A stretch of DNA of 17,097 nt from Bacillota bacterium. GTDB lineage: Bacteria; Bacillota; Clostridia; Acetivibrionales; DSM-1351. Below the pieces are notes generated by a model. That model was given only the letters and a program-made list of their open reading frames with translations. It searched no databases and was not told the DNA's origin. Every line of letters begins with the position of its first letter. Within the stretch, counting starts at the first letter, position 1. The DNA lies in NCBI GenBank assembly GCA_023393115.1, contig JAEWMS010000022.1:1-17097 (forward strand). Reading direction: 5' to 3'. Positions 6,085-14,670 of the stretch are shown here, one piece after another. Made by a program: the position numbers and the translations under genes.

Positions 6085-7023
6085 TTGCGAATAGTGTTTA
6101 TGGGTACTCCCGATTTTGCCGTACCCAGTCTTGAAATGTTGGTTAAAGAAGGGTACGAGGTGGTTGCTGTAGTTACACAGCCTGATAAGCCAAAGGGCAG
6201 AGGTAATAAAATGACAGCACCTCCAGTTAAAGAATTCGCTTTAAAACATCAAATAATGGTTTTACAGCCCGATAAAATAAAAACACCAGAGTTTATTGAG
6301 CAGATAAGAGCATTAAAGCCCGACCTCTTTATTACTGCCGCCTATGGAAAAATTATTTCCAGGGAGCTTCTTGATGTACCGGTACATGGCTGTATAAATG
6401 TACATGGTTCACTTTTGCCGGCATACAGAGGAGCTGCACCTATAAACTGGGCAGTAATAAATGGTGAGACAAAAACCGGAATCACTACAATGTATACTGA
6501 TGTTGGCATTGATACCGGGGATATGCTGCTAAAAAAAGAAATTGAATTAGGACCTGATATGACAGTAGGAGAGCTCCATGACAAATTGGCTGTTCTTGGA
6601 GCAGAAGTTTTGAGGGAAACCTTAACAGCCCTTAAAAACGGTACTCTTCAAAGAATTCCCCAGGAGGACTCACAATCGTCCTACGCGCCTATGATGAACA
6701 AGGAACTGGGTCATATAGATTGGAACAAAAGCGCCGGGGAGATACACAATCTTGTAAGAGGGACAGACCCATGGCCGGGGGCTTATACCTTCCTTCTCGG
6801 TAATAGAATGAGAGTATGGAAAACCTCGTTGGTGCCTGGAAAGTCAGATGCCGAAATTGATAACGGAAAAATACTTAAGGTGGATGATAAAGGTATTCTG
6901 GTAAAATGTCCGGATGGAAACCTTTGGATTAAAGAAGTGCAATTTGACTCTTCCAAGAGGATGAGTGTTGGTGACTATATAAGAGGACATGAGATAAACG
7001 TAGGTGAAACCCTTGGAAAGTAA
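6085..7023 (+). CDS. fmt: Methionyl-tRNA formyltransferase
   Basis: 312 residues, close to the usual 310-315. It transfers a formyl group from 10-formyltetrahydrofolate to initiator Met-tRNA. The N-terminal Rossmann domain begins MRIVFMGTPDFAVP, and the catalytic triad of the family is visible as N105, H107 and D143 in INVHGSLLPAYRGAAPI and VGIDTGDM. The C-terminal tRNA-binding domain starts around 205 and includes the conserved ARGTDPWPGA-like block (VRGTDPWPGAYT). The start codon is TTG, with AGGGAGG at 6071-6077 placed 7 nt upstream and overlapping the end of def. The TTG start and tight spacing suggest coupling to def translation. The 3' end overlaps the following DUF116 gene. Confidence 0.97.
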   Translation: MRIVFMGTPDFAVPSLEMLVKEGYEVVAVVTQPDKPKGRGNKMTAPPVKEFALKHQIMVLQPDKIKTPEFIEQIRALKPDLFITAAYGKIISRELLDVPVHGCINVHGSLLPAYRGAAPINWAVINGETKTGITTMYTDVGIDTGDMLLKKEIELGPDMTVGELHDKLAVLGAEVLRETLTALKNGTLQRIPQEDSQSSYAPMMNKELGHIDWNKSAGEIHNLVRGTDPWPGAYTFLLGNRMRVWKTSLVPGKSDAEIDNGKILKVDDKGILVKCPDGNLWIKEVQFDSSKRMSVGDYIRGHEINVGETLGK

Positions 7024-7759
7024 CATAAAGATTTTTGTAAGGACAACAATATTAATACTTATAGTATTAACTTCACTGTTGATAGTGTTAAGTGTTGTAT
7101 ATGCCTATGCTTCATTAAGATCCTATAATGTTGTATTAATAACTATTATTACGGCCATTGGGATAAGTCTGTTGATGCTGTTGGTAATGAGTTTGTCAAT
7201 TATTTATACTTACAGGAATAAAAAAGTAAAAGGATTTATGCTACGGATAACTCGAGCCGGTATGCAGGTAATACTGCCACTGGCCCTTTTATTTGCAAAA
7301 TCAAATGATAATATTAAAAAGAGTATAAGACTGTTTTATATAGAATTGAATAATATCGTTGTAGAGTCTGATAATATAAAATATAATACTGAAGAAATAA
7401 TGCTTCTTTTGCCCCACTGCCTTCAAAACAGCCAATGCAGTTTAAAGGTAACCAGCAATCCTGAAGCGTGTAAAAGATGTGGAAAGTGTAAAATAGGTCA
7501 ATTATTGGACTATACAAAGAAAAGAAATATTAGTATGTTTATAGCCACAGGTGGTACAGTTGCAAGAAAAATAATAATGCAAAATAATCCCAAGCTTATA
7601 GTATCGGTTGCGTGTGAAAGGGATCTTATGAGCGGTATACTTGATGTTAAAGGAATACCTGTTATAGGGGTTACCAATAAGCAGCCAAATGGTTCGTGCA
7701 TCAATACTGATGTAGATATTTCGGCTATAGTGAAGAAAGTGGAACAGCTAACAAATTAG
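7004..7759 (+). CDS. DUF116 family membrane protein with cysteine cluster
   Basis: Up to 251 residues. Two N-terminal membrane segments (about 13-36 and 42-68) are followed by a soluble domain with the DUF116 pattern: LLPHCLQ (135-141), C145, then CKRCGKC (156-162), C204 in SVACERDL, and C232. The four to seven cysteines could bind zinc or an iron-sulfur cluster, but this is unproven, as no function is established for DUF116. The start is uncertain: GTG 7004 has no clear Shine-Dalgarno, whereas TTG 7013 has AGGTG (7002-7006) 6 nt before it. Either way the gene overlaps the fmt 3' end, implying translational coupling. Being placed between fmt and rsmB hints at a link to translation or protein quality control, which is context only. 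Confidence 0.85.
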   Translation: MKPLESNIKIFVRTTILILIVLTSLLIVLSVVYAYASLRSYNVVLITIITAIGISLLMLLVMSLSIIYTYRNKKVKGFMLRITRAGMQVILPLALLFAKSNDNIKKSIRLFYIELNNIVVESDNIKYNTEEIMLLLPHCLQNSQCSLKVTSNPEACKRCGKCKIGQLLDYTKKRNISMFIATGGTVARKIIMQNNPKLIVSVACERDLMSGILDVKGIPVIGVTNKQPNGSCINTDVDISAIVKKVEQLTN

Positions 7760-7815
7760 ATTTTGCCTTACTGGTGCTATTATATCGCTGCCATGGGGAG
7801 GGAGACTAGATTACC

Positions 7816-8514
7816 ATGGGATATTTTTATATGGATCAATATTACATTATATTGGTTGTACCGGCAGTTATTATATCTTTTATAGCGTCGATACGTGTGA
7901 AAGGAACCTTCAATAAATACAAGAAAGTTGGAAACTCCAAAAACATGACAGGGGCTGAGGTTGCAAAGTATCTGCTTCAGGCCAATGGAATTTATGATGT
8001 CAGGGTTTCTAGGGTATCCGGGGAATTGACAGATCACTACGATCCTCGAAAGAAGGAACTACGTTTATCCGATTCAACGTATTCAAGTATATCTGTAGCT
8101 GCTATCGGTGTAGCGGCTCATGAAACCGGACATGCTATTCAGCACAATGTAAACTTTGGACCGCTGGCCTTGAGAAGTTATATGGTACCGGTTGCCAATC
8201 TGGGTTCACAGGCCGGGCCTACTCTGGCCATACTTGGACTGGTAATGAGTTGGTCTGTTCTGATAAATATCGGGCTTTTACTTTTTGCTGTGGCCGTACT
8301 TTTTTACCTTATTACTTTACCGGTAGAGTTTAACGCCAGTAAAAGAGCTATAGAGAGTCTGGATAAGCATAATATTTTGATTGGTAATGAATTAAATACA
8401 GCAAAGAAGGTACTCAGTGCTGCTGCTTTAACATATGTGGCATCTGCCCTTGTGGCCATTGCTAACTTCCTTAGGTTGCTACTCCTTGCAGGAAACCGGA
8501 GAAAGGGAGATTAA
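7816..8514 (+). CDS. Zinc metallopeptidase, YugP family (membrane)
   Basis: 232 residues. An N-terminal membrane helix (about 10-27) is followed by a peptidase domain with the zinc motif HETGHA (102-107: ligands H102 and H106, catalytic E103), then two further strongly hydrophobic segments (about 130-175) and a C-terminal one (about 206-226). PVEFNASKRA (about 169-178) contains the likely third zinc ligand Glu of this family (Zn_peptidase_2). The substrate is unknown; homologues are found widely in Firmicutes. The ATG has a GGGGAGGGAG purine tract at 7795-7804, a longish 11-nt spacing. It sits 56 nt after DUF116 and 114 nt before the rsmB start chosen here. Confidence 0.9.
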   Translation: MGYFYMDQYYIILVVPAVIISFIASIRVKGTFNKYKKVGNSKNMTGAEVAKYLLQANGIYDVRVSRVSGELTDHYDPRKKELRLSDSTYSSISVAAIGVAAHETGHAIQHNVNFGPLALRSYMVPVANLGSQAGPTLAILGLVMSWSVLINIGLLLFAVAVLFYLITLPVEFNASKRAIESLDKHNILIGNELNTAKKVLSAAALTYVASALVAIANFLRLLLLAGNRRKGD

Positions 8515-8573
8515 TGTTTGTGCTGGAAAACAAATGTAAGAGAAATATATATAATCGAGGAGGTACCGTACCC

Positions 8574-8588
8574 ATGTCATTTCAATAA
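8574..8588 (+). CDS. Possible 4-residue micro-ORF upstream of rsmB
   Basis: GAGGAGG (8557-8563) is the best Shine-Dalgarno in this junction. The first ATG after it (8574, 10 nt away) opens M-S-F-Q-stop, out of frame with rsmB. A 7-bp hairpin, AGAAAAT / ATTTTCT, follows around 8588-8605, before the rsmB ATGs at 8620-8641. It may be a minimal leader that controls rsmB by re-initiation, or the remains of an older start region. Confidence 0.25.
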   Translation: MSFQ

Positions 8589-8628
8589 GAAAATACATAT
8601 TTTCTCGAAGTTTTGTGAAATGATGGGC

Positions 8629-9996
8629 ATGGACATAAACATGGCACTTGATTTAGCAAGAGAAACAGCCTTGAAAATTTTATATGATGTTAGCGAGAAT
8701 TCGGCATATTCAAATATTGCAGTAAATAAATATCTTGAAGGCCGGGAACTCAGGGAAATTGACAGGGCTTTTGCTACTGATTTGGCGTATGGAACTGTTA
8801 AGTGGCTTATTGAGATTGACTATATAATAGACAAGTACTCCAGTGTGAAATTAAGAAAATTATCGCCCTGGATAAGGAATATTCTGAGGTTAGGTATATA
8901 TCAGCTGCTTCATACCGACAAGATTCCTGTATCAGCAGCCTGTAATACTAGTGTTGACCTGGCAAAAAGGTACGGACATCAGGCTTCAAGCCGGTTTGTC
9001 AATGCTGTTTTAAGAAATATAGCCAGAAACAGCCGAAACATACCCTATCCGGATAAAAGTGATATTGCACAATATCTCAGTATTGTATATTCTCACCCAA
9101 AGGAACTGATTGAATGCTGGTTGAGGCTATTTGGAGCAGAATTTACCGAAAGCCTTTTAGAGAGCAACAATCAGGTTCCGGACTTTAGTGTAAGGGTTAA
9201 TACTCTTAAAACAAACCGTGAGGCTTTAATTGAAGCACTTAACGAAGAAGACTGTAAGGCTGGAGAGGGTAGATATCTGGAGGAGGCAGTAATACTGGAT
9301 AGCCCTTCCTCAATAACTAAACTTGATGCCTTCCAAAAAGGATACTTTACAGTACAGGATGAGAGCTCAATGCTGTCGTCGGTGGTGCTTGAGCCGTCAG
9401 AAGGGCAGCTGGTAGTTGATGTGTGCAGTGCTCCTGGCGGCAAAGCGACACATCTTGCTCAGCTTATGAAAAACAAAGGTGCTGTGCTTGCACGGGACAT
9501 TCATCCTCATAAGCTGAAGCTTATAGAAAGCACTGCCGCCAGGTTGGGGATAGAGATAATTAAAACTGAATTACTGGACGCCGCTAAGCTGGATGAAGAT
9601 CTTATTGGAAAGGCAGATCGGGTCCTGGTAGATGCACCTTGCACAGGATTAGGCATAATTAGAAAGAAGCCCGACATAAAATATTCAAGGAATCTTTCAG
9701 AGCAGAAGGCCATAGTCGGGCTTCAGAGACAGATACTGGCAAATGCCGCAAAATACGTTAAACCGGGCGGGTACCTTGTTTACAGTACCTGTACCATACA
9801 ACCTGAAGAAAATCTGGAAAACGTAATGGCATTTCTTGAAGAGAACAGGGATTACAAGCTTGCCGGTTTTAAAGAGCTGCTACCTGAAACCCTCGAGGCA
9901 AAAACAGCACAGGATGGGTATATACAGCTTTATCCTAATAAAAACAAAACTGACGGCTTCTTTATTAGCAAAATAGTTAGGCATACAGAACGGTAA
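8629..9996 (+). CDS. rsmB: 16S rRNA (cytosine-5) methyltransferase RsmB
   Basis: 455 residues from the chosen start, close to the usual 440-455. It methylates C967 (E. coli numbering) of 16S rRNA with S-adenosylmethionine before 30S assembly. A NusB-like N-terminal domain (about 6-140, ALKILYDV, FATDLAYGTVKW, FVNAVLRNI) precedes the Rossmann methyltransferase domain. The SAM loop is DVCSAPGGKATH (264-275), and the two m5C cysteines are C338 in VDAPCTGLG and C388 in YSTCTIQPEEN. The frame is open back to TTG 8518, but family alignment begins near 8629 or 8641 (MALDLARETALKIL). Neither ATG has a good Shine-Dalgarno, so the exact start is uncertain. The strong upstream Shine-Dalgarno serves an out-of-frame micro-ORF instead. 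Confidence 0.95.
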   Translation: MDINMALDLARETALKILYDVSENSAYSNIAVNKYLEGRELREIDRAFATDLAYGTVKWLIEIDYIIDKYSSVKLRKLSPWIRNILRLGIYQLLHTDKIPVSAACNTSVDLAKRYGHQASSRFVNAVLRNIARNSRNIPYPDKSDIAQYLSIVYSHPKELIECWLRLFGAEFTESLLESNNQVPDFSVRVNTLKTNREALIEALNEEDCKAGEGRYLEEAVILDSPSSITKLDAFQKGYFTVQDESSMLSSVVLEPSEGQLVVDVCSAPGGKATHLAQLMKNKGAVLARDIHPHKLKLIESTAARLGIEIIKTELLDAAKLDEDLIGKADRVLVDAPCTGLGIIRKKPDIKYSRNLSEQKAIVGLQRQILANAAKYVKPGGYLVYSTCTIQPEENLENVMAFLEENRDYKLAGFKELLPETLEAKTAQDGYIQLYPNKNKTDGFFISKIVRHTER

Positions 9997-10051
9997 TAGA
10001 CATTTGAGGTAATACTTAATAATGTAATTAGAGCAAAAGCTCAGTATTTAT

Positions 10052-10080
10052 CAGACAATACTAAAAATTTTATATATAAT
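10052..10080 (+). promoter_or_regulatory. Possible internal promoter upstream of rlmN
   Basis: CAGACA (10052-10057) and a perfect TATAAT (10075-10080) are spaced 17 bp apart, 17 nt before the rlmN ATG. A start near 10087 would leave a leader of only about 10 nt containing AAGG. The 100-nt gap after rsmB makes a secondary promoter reasonable, but the AT-rich context weakens this. Confidence 0.35.
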
Positions 10081-10096
10081 AAAGTAAGGAATTACT

Positions 10097-11131
10097 ATGA
10101 AGAACTTAATGGACATGAGCTTGGAAGAGCTTGAACAAATGCTCTCCGAAATGGGTCAACAAAAATTCAGAGCTAAACAGATATTTAAATGGGTAAATAG
10201 TGGGATTAAGTCCATGGATGACATGACCAACCTGTCAAAACAGTTAAGGCAGGAGTTAAGTCAGGTTACTAAGATAAGCAGGATAAGACAGGTAAATAAG
10301 CTTCAATCCAGGATAGATTCTACGGCAAAATACTTGTTTGAGCTCGAAGACGGGAATATAATTGAAAGCGTACTTATGGAATACAAGCATGGCTTTACAG
10401 CCTGTATTTCTTCACAAGCAGGCTGCAGAATGGGCTGTACCTTCTGCGCATCGACCGGCGCCAACTTCTCAAGGAATTTGACAGCGGGAGAAATGCTGGA
10501 TCAGGTTATGTCCATGCAGGAGGACTCCGGAAATAGAATTGGACATATAGTACTTATGGGAATTGGAGAACCGCTGGATAATTACGACAATGTAGTTAAG
10601 TTTTTAAGACTTGTAAACCATCCCGACGGCTTAATGATTGGTCTTAGAAACATATCACTTTCAACCTGCGGAATCGTTCCCAGAATACTTCAGCTTGCAA
10701 AGGAAAACATACCGATAACCTTGTCGGTATCACTGCACAGTGCAAGGGATGATAAGCGATCAGCTATGATGCCTGTGAACAAAGCCTATTCTATTGACAA
10801 ATTAATCTCAGCATGTAAGATATATACTGAGAGCACAAAAAGAAGGATTACATTTGAGTATGCAATGATTGCTGGAGAAAACGATTCAGAGCTGGATGCC
10901 AGAGAACTTGCAGGTTTGTTAAAGAGAATGCTTTGTCACGTAAATCTTATCCCTGTTAACACTGTTCAGGGAAATGGATATAAAAAAAGCTCGAGAAATC
11001 AGATAGAAAAATTTAAAAACATTATGGAAACAAGAGGAATTGAAACTACTGTTAGAAGAGAATTGGGCAGTGATATTAATGCCGCCTGTGGTCAACTTAG
11101 AAAAAATAGGCTAGACAGTAATGGAGATTAG
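10097..11131 (+). CDS. rlmN: Dual-specificity rRNA/tRNA adenine C2-methyltransferase RlmN (radical SAM)
   Basis: 344 residues. It methylates C2 of A2503 in 23S rRNA and A37 of some tRNAs by a radical SAM ping-pong mechanism. The 4Fe-4S motif CxxxCxxC is at C110, C114 and C117 (AGCRMGCTFCAST). GIGEPLDNY (155-163) is the SAM-binding GE motif. The C-terminal methyl-carrying cysteine is C331 in DINAACGQLR. The second catalytic cysteine would be the conserved one near 191 in LSTCGIVPRI or a neighbour; I did not resolve it. Length and start (ATG with AAGGAATT ahead) are normal. It lacks Cfr-type differences I could recognise, so RlmN is preferred to Cfr. It is followed 41 nt later by the phosphatase gene stp. 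Confidence 0.96.
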   Translation: MKNLMDMSLEELEQMLSEMGQQKFRAKQIFKWVNSGIKSMDDMTNLSKQLRQELSQVTKISRIRQVNKLQSRIDSTAKYLFELEDGNIIESVLMEYKHGFTACISSQAGCRMGCTFCASTGANFSRNLTAGEMLDQVMSMQEDSGNRIGHIVLMGIGEPLDNYDNVVKFLRLVNHPDGLMIGLRNISLSTCGIVPRILQLAKENIPITLSVSLHSARDDKRSAMMPVNKAYSIDKLISACKIYTESTKRRITFEYAMIAGENDSELDARELAGLLKRMLCHVNLIPVNTVQGNGYKKSSRNQIEKFKNIMETRGIETTVRRELGSDINAACGQLRKNRLDSNGD

Positions 11132-11172
11132 GCTTTTGGGATATTTCGGTGTTTGGTTCAGGAGTGATTGTT

Positions 11173-11898
11173 TTGAAGTACGGTATTAGAACTGATAGGG
11201 GACTTAAAAGACAATTAAATGAAGATAACTGTAATGTTTTGGTTGGATACCCCGGCTTACCGACCTGTTTTGTCATTGCCGATGGAATGGGTGGACATAA
11301 ATGCGGGGAGGTTGCAAGCAAACAGGCAGTCGATTCAGTATGCAATTTATTGCTTAAGGCAGACTGGGAGACTGAAAATATTTCCGGCATGCTTAGGGAT
11401 ATTGTAACAAGGGTTAATGACGAAATATATAATTACTCACTTCTGGATGAGGCTACCCAGGGTATGGGAACAACACTGATTATAACTGTGCTTAAAGGTA
11501 GAAAGCTTTATATCGGTCATGTTGGCGACAGTCGTGTATATATTATCAGAGACCATCATATAGAAAAGGTTACCTGGGACCATTCCTTCATTGAGGAACT
11601 TGTTAAAAACGGGTCAATTACCAAGGATGAGGCAGTTAATCATCCAAAGAAAAATCTTATTACCCGTGCGGTCGGATATGAGCTGGAATTACAGGTTGAT
11701 ACATATGAAATTGATATCAAAGATGATGATATTATACTCCTTTGTACAGATGGGTTGACTAATATGCTTACAGAGGAAGAGATCCTGGATATAATTAAAA
11801 ATAATGAAGATCCACAGGTTGCATGTGATACTTTAATACAAAATGCAAATAATAAGGGTGGAGAAGATAATATTACCGTGATTGTCGGAAAAATATAG
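11173..11898 (+). CDS. prpC: PP2C-family Ser/Thr protein phosphatase (Stp/PrpC)
   Basis: 241 residues from the chosen start, matching the usual 240-250. It dephosphorylates proteins phosphorylated by the kinase encoded next. Metal-binding residues of the PP2C fold are all present: RQLNEDN (D18), IADGMGGH (D37), GHVGDSR (D119), LCTDGL (D193) and GGEDNITV (D232). I chose TTG 11173 because AGGAG (11160-11164) lies 8 nt upstream and the protein then begins MKYGIRTDRG as in the family; the open frame extends to a GTG at 11149 without support. The kinase gene follows after 13 nt. Confidence 0.95.
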   Translation: MKYGIRTDRGLKRQLNEDNCNVLVGYPGLPTCFVIADGMGGHKCGEVASKQAVDSVCNLLLKADWETENISGMLRDIVTRVNDEIYNYSLLDEATQGMGTTLIITVLKGRKLYIGHVGDSRVYIIRDHHIEKVTWDHSFIEELVKNGSITKDEAVNHPKKNLITRAVGYELELQVDTYEIDIKDDDIILLCTDGLTNMLTEEEILDIIKNNEDPQVACDTLIQNANNKGGEDNITVIVGKI

Positions 11899-11911
11899 AT
11901 TGAGGTGAGTT

Positions 11912-13741
11912 ATGGAAGGTCAAGTATTGGGAAATAGATACCTGTTACTGGAGAAAATCGGCGGCGGCGGAATGGCTGTGGTTTATAAAGCAAAATGCAC
12001 CCTTTTAAACAGATTTGTTGCTATAAAAATATTACGTTCTGAATTCATAAATGACGAAGAGTTTGTTAAACGCTTTAAGGTAGAAGCTCAAGCTGTTGCA
12101 AGTCTGTCCCATCCCAATGTTGTTTCAATTTACGATGTGGGTCATCAGGATGATATACATTATATTGTAATGGAATACGTTGATGGTATGACTTTAAAGG
12201 ATTTTATAGTCAAACACGGAGCAATAAACTGGCAGGATGCTATTAAAATTACAATTCAAATTTGCTCTGCCATCGAACATGCCCACAAAAATAATATTGT
12301 ACATAGGGATATTAAGCCCCACAATATTTTGATGACCAAGGAAGGAATTGCAAAGGTAACTGATTTTGGTATTGCCAGAGCGGTTACTTCCTCAACTATA
12401 ACAATGGTTGGCAGCACAATTGGCTCAGTACACTATTTTTCACCCGAACAGGCCAGAGGTGGATTCATAGACGAAAAATCAGACTTGTATTCACTTGGAA
12501 TTGCCCTGTATGAAATGGTTACCGGAAGAGTACCCTTTGATGGCGATACACCTGTATCGGTTGCCTTAAAACATATACAGGAAATGCCTATAGAGCCACA
12601 TAAAATAGTTCCAAGCCTGCCATATGGCGTAAATGAAATAATTATGAAGGCAATACAAAAAGAACAAAATCTCAGGTATCAGACTGCCACCTCAATGATA
12701 AATGATTTAAACAGAGTTTTAGTTCAGCCTCAGGGCGGCTTTGTGGGACAGGATAATATTAATGGGCAGACAATCCGTATGAAGCCTGTTAACTCATCCA
12801 GACCTGCTAATGAATCCAGAAATAATCAATACAACAATAAAAACAGTGAAGCTAAGAATTCCAAGAAAAAAAGTAATGTTGCGTACTGGTTGGCCGGTAT
12901 CACAAGCATACTGGTAATAGCTCTCGCAATTTTTATGGTTTACAGCATATTTACCAAGGGAAATAAAGAGCAGACATATCAAATGGAAAGCTATGTAGGA
13001 AGAGAATATGAAGCTGTTAAAGCAGAGCTGGAACAAAGAGGCTTTAAAATAACTCCGACCATGAAGGTCAGCGAGACAGTGGCAAAGGGGATAATAATCG
13101 ATCAGAGTATACCCCCGGGAACAGATTACAAGAGCGGTAATTTCACCTCCCTGGAGCTCGTTGTGAGCAGTGGTCCCAAAACGTCTAAAGTACCGGATGT
13201 AAAGGACCGTGAGTATAGAGAAGCAGAAAATGAAATGAAAGCTAATAATTTGGTAGCCAAAATTGTCAAAGAGTTCAATGAAGATGTTCCGGCAGATTAT
13301 GTAATAAAAACTGAACCAGCAGCAGGCGAAGAAGTTAAGGAAGGCACTGAAGTAGTCATTTATGTAAGCAAGGGTAAGGAAACCAAAAGAGTAGAGGTTC
13401 CTAATCTCGTTGGAAAAACTGAACTTGGAGCACAAAAAGCACTGGCAGAAAAGAAATTACAGCTTGGAAACATTTTACCTGCCGGAGCTACAAAAGGAAT
13501 TGTTACAAAGCAGGCACCTGATGCATATACAGAGGTCGAAGAGGGAGAATCAGTTACTATCTGGCTTGCTGTTGAACAGGCACCGGCTACCGATACTTCC
13601 CAGCAGACTGCACCGGCTACAAATACCACTGGTGATGGCACTGAAACTACAGCACCATCAGATCCATTTACGCCGGCAGAACAGGCTGGTAACCCAAATA
13701 AGGACGAAAACAGTCAAGAAAACACTAATACAGCAAACTAG
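11912..13741 (+). CDS. prkC: PASTA-domain Ser/Thr protein kinase (PrkC/Stk1 type)
   Basis: 609 residues. This membrane kinase senses cell-wall fragments and phosphorylates division, wall and translation targets. The cytoplasmic kinase domain spans about 8-270: Gly loop IGGGGMA (16-22), ATP-binding K39 in VAIKI, catalytic HRDIKPHN (131-138) and DFG at 151-153. A basic, Asn-rich juxtamembrane linker (about 290-322) leads to one membrane helix (about 323-346). Three extracellular PASTA repeats follow: about 355-421, 423-489 and 491-556. A low-complexity Thr/Pro/Ala/Asn tail (557-609) ends the protein. The Shine-Dalgarno is GAGGTGAG just before the ATG. Pairing with the PP2C gene and with rsgA downstream is the standard Firmicutes order. 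Confidence 0.97.
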   Translation: MEGQVLGNRYLLLEKIGGGGMAVVYKAKCTLLNRFVAIKILRSEFINDEEFVKRFKVEAQAVASLSHPNVVSIYDVGHQDDIHYIVMEYVDGMTLKDFIVKHGAINWQDAIKITIQICSAIEHAHKNNIVHRDIKPHNILMTKEGIAKVTDFGIARAVTSSTITMVGSTIGSVHYFSPEQARGGFIDEKSDLYSLGIALYEMVTGRVPFDGDTPVSVALKHIQEMPIEPHKIVPSLPYGVNEIIMKAIQKEQNLRYQTATSMINDLNRVLVQPQGGFVGQDNINGQTIRMKPVNSSRPANESRNNQYNNKNSEAKNSKKKSNVAYWLAGITSILVIALAIFMVYSIFTKGNKEQTYQMESYVGREYEAVKAELEQRGFKITPTMKVSETVAKGIIIDQSIPPGTDYKSGNFTSLELVVSSGPKTSKVPDVKDREYREAENEMKANNLVAKIVKEFNEDVPADYVIKTEPAAGEEVKEGTEVVIYVSKGKETKRVEVPNLVGKTELGAQKALAEKKLQLGNILPAGATKGIVTKQAPDAYTEVEEGESVTIWLAVEQAPATDTSQQTAPATNTTGDGTETTAPSDPFTPAEQAGNPNKDENSQENTNTAN

Positions 13742-13752
13742 GAGGTAACTTA

Positions 13753-14670
13753 TTGCCAACAGGAGTAATTTTAAAGGGGATTGGAGGCTTTTACTACGTA
13801 AAAGATGACGTTAATAGTGACGTATATGAATGTAAGCCGAGGGGAGTATTCAGAAAGGATTCCATTATACTGCTCCCCGGGGATCGGGTAGGCTTCAGCG
13901 TGCTTGATGAACAAGAGAAATTAGGCAATATCGATGAACTACAAAAGCGTACGTCAGAATTAATACGTCCTGCAATAGCCAATGTTGACCAGCTGGTTAT
14001 AGTTGTGGCTGTTAAGGCACCAAGCCCTGATTTTATGCTGTTGGACAAGTTACTGATAACTGCAGAAATGAAGCATTTAGAAGTTCTTATCTGCATAAAT
14101 AAAATAGATATTGACGATGGAAATGCAAAACTCATAAGGGATGCATACACATTGGCAGGCTATAACTGTATAGATGTGAGTTCGGTAAAGAATATAGGTT
14201 ACAGACAGCTGAAGGAAGCACTTAAGGATCATATCAGTGTATTTGCTGGTCAGTCCGGAGTCGGAAAGTCCACCATACTGAATCATATCATGGACTCATG
14301 GGTAATGGAAACCGGCAGTGTCAGTGAGAAAATTGAGCGGGGAAAGCATACTACAAGGCATGCTGAAATTATGGAACTGAAATATGGAGGCTATGTTGCA
14401 GACACTCCGGGTTTTAGTTCCTATGAAATTACAGATATGATGTATAGCGAGCTACAGAACTATTATCCCGAATTCAGAAAATACCTTAACACTTGTAGAT
14501 TTACCTCCTGCAGTCACATCACCGAACCAGGCTGTCCCATACGGGAAGCATTGGAGCGAGGAGAAATCGACAAAAACCGTTTTGAGAGATATACACAGTT
14601 ATATAAAGCCTTAAAGGATATACCGCAATACAAGTCTAAAAAGACAGATTCCAGGAGAGTGATTAAGTGA
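13753..14670 (+). CDS. rsgA: Ribosome small-subunit-dependent GTPase RsgA (YloQ/YjeQ)
   Basis: 305 residues. It is a late 30S-assembly checkpoint GTPase that binds the decoding region. The N-terminal OB domain (1-70) precedes a circularly permuted GTPase domain in the expected order G4-G1-G3: INKID (115-119), GQSGVGKST (166-174) and DTPGF (217-221). The C-terminal zinc site is C248, C253, H255 and C261. The start is TTG 13753 with a perfect AGGAGGT (13740-13746) 6 nt upstream, overlapping the prkC stop codon, so translation is probably coupled to the kinase. In Firmicutes RsgA can be a PrkC substrate, which makes the arrangement functionally sensible. Confidence 0.96.
   Translation: MPTGVILKGIGGFYYVKDDVNSDVYECKPRGVFRKDSIILLPGDRVGFSVLDEQEKLGNIDELQKRTSELIRPAIANVDQLVIVVAVKAPSPDFMLLDKLLITAEMKHLEVLICINKIDIDDGNAKLIRDAYTLAGYNCIDVSSVKNIGYRQLKEALKDHISVFAGQSGVGKSTILNHIMDSWVMETGSVSEKIERGKHTTRHAEIMELKYGGYVADTPGFSSYEITDMMYSELQNYYPEFRKYLNTCRFTSCSHITEPGCPIREALERGEIDKNRFERYTQLYKALKDIPQYKSKKTDSRRVIK

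Noticed and set aside
10030..10050. GAGC-AAAA-GCTC hairpin between rsmB and rlmN as a terminator
   Set aside because: The stem is only 4 bp and there is no T-tract, so it is not a credible terminator.
12794..13435. 213-codon minus-strand frame opposite prkC
   Set aside because: It is antisense to the membrane and PASTA region of an unmistakable kinase. It is Phe/Tyr/Cys-rich as expected from the reverse complement, with no start signal.
13410..13748. 112-codon + frame overlapping the prkC 3' end
   Set aside because: It lies over PASTA domain 3 and the low-complexity tail. Its Gln/Leu/His-rich content is a frame-shifted reading of that repeat-like DNA.
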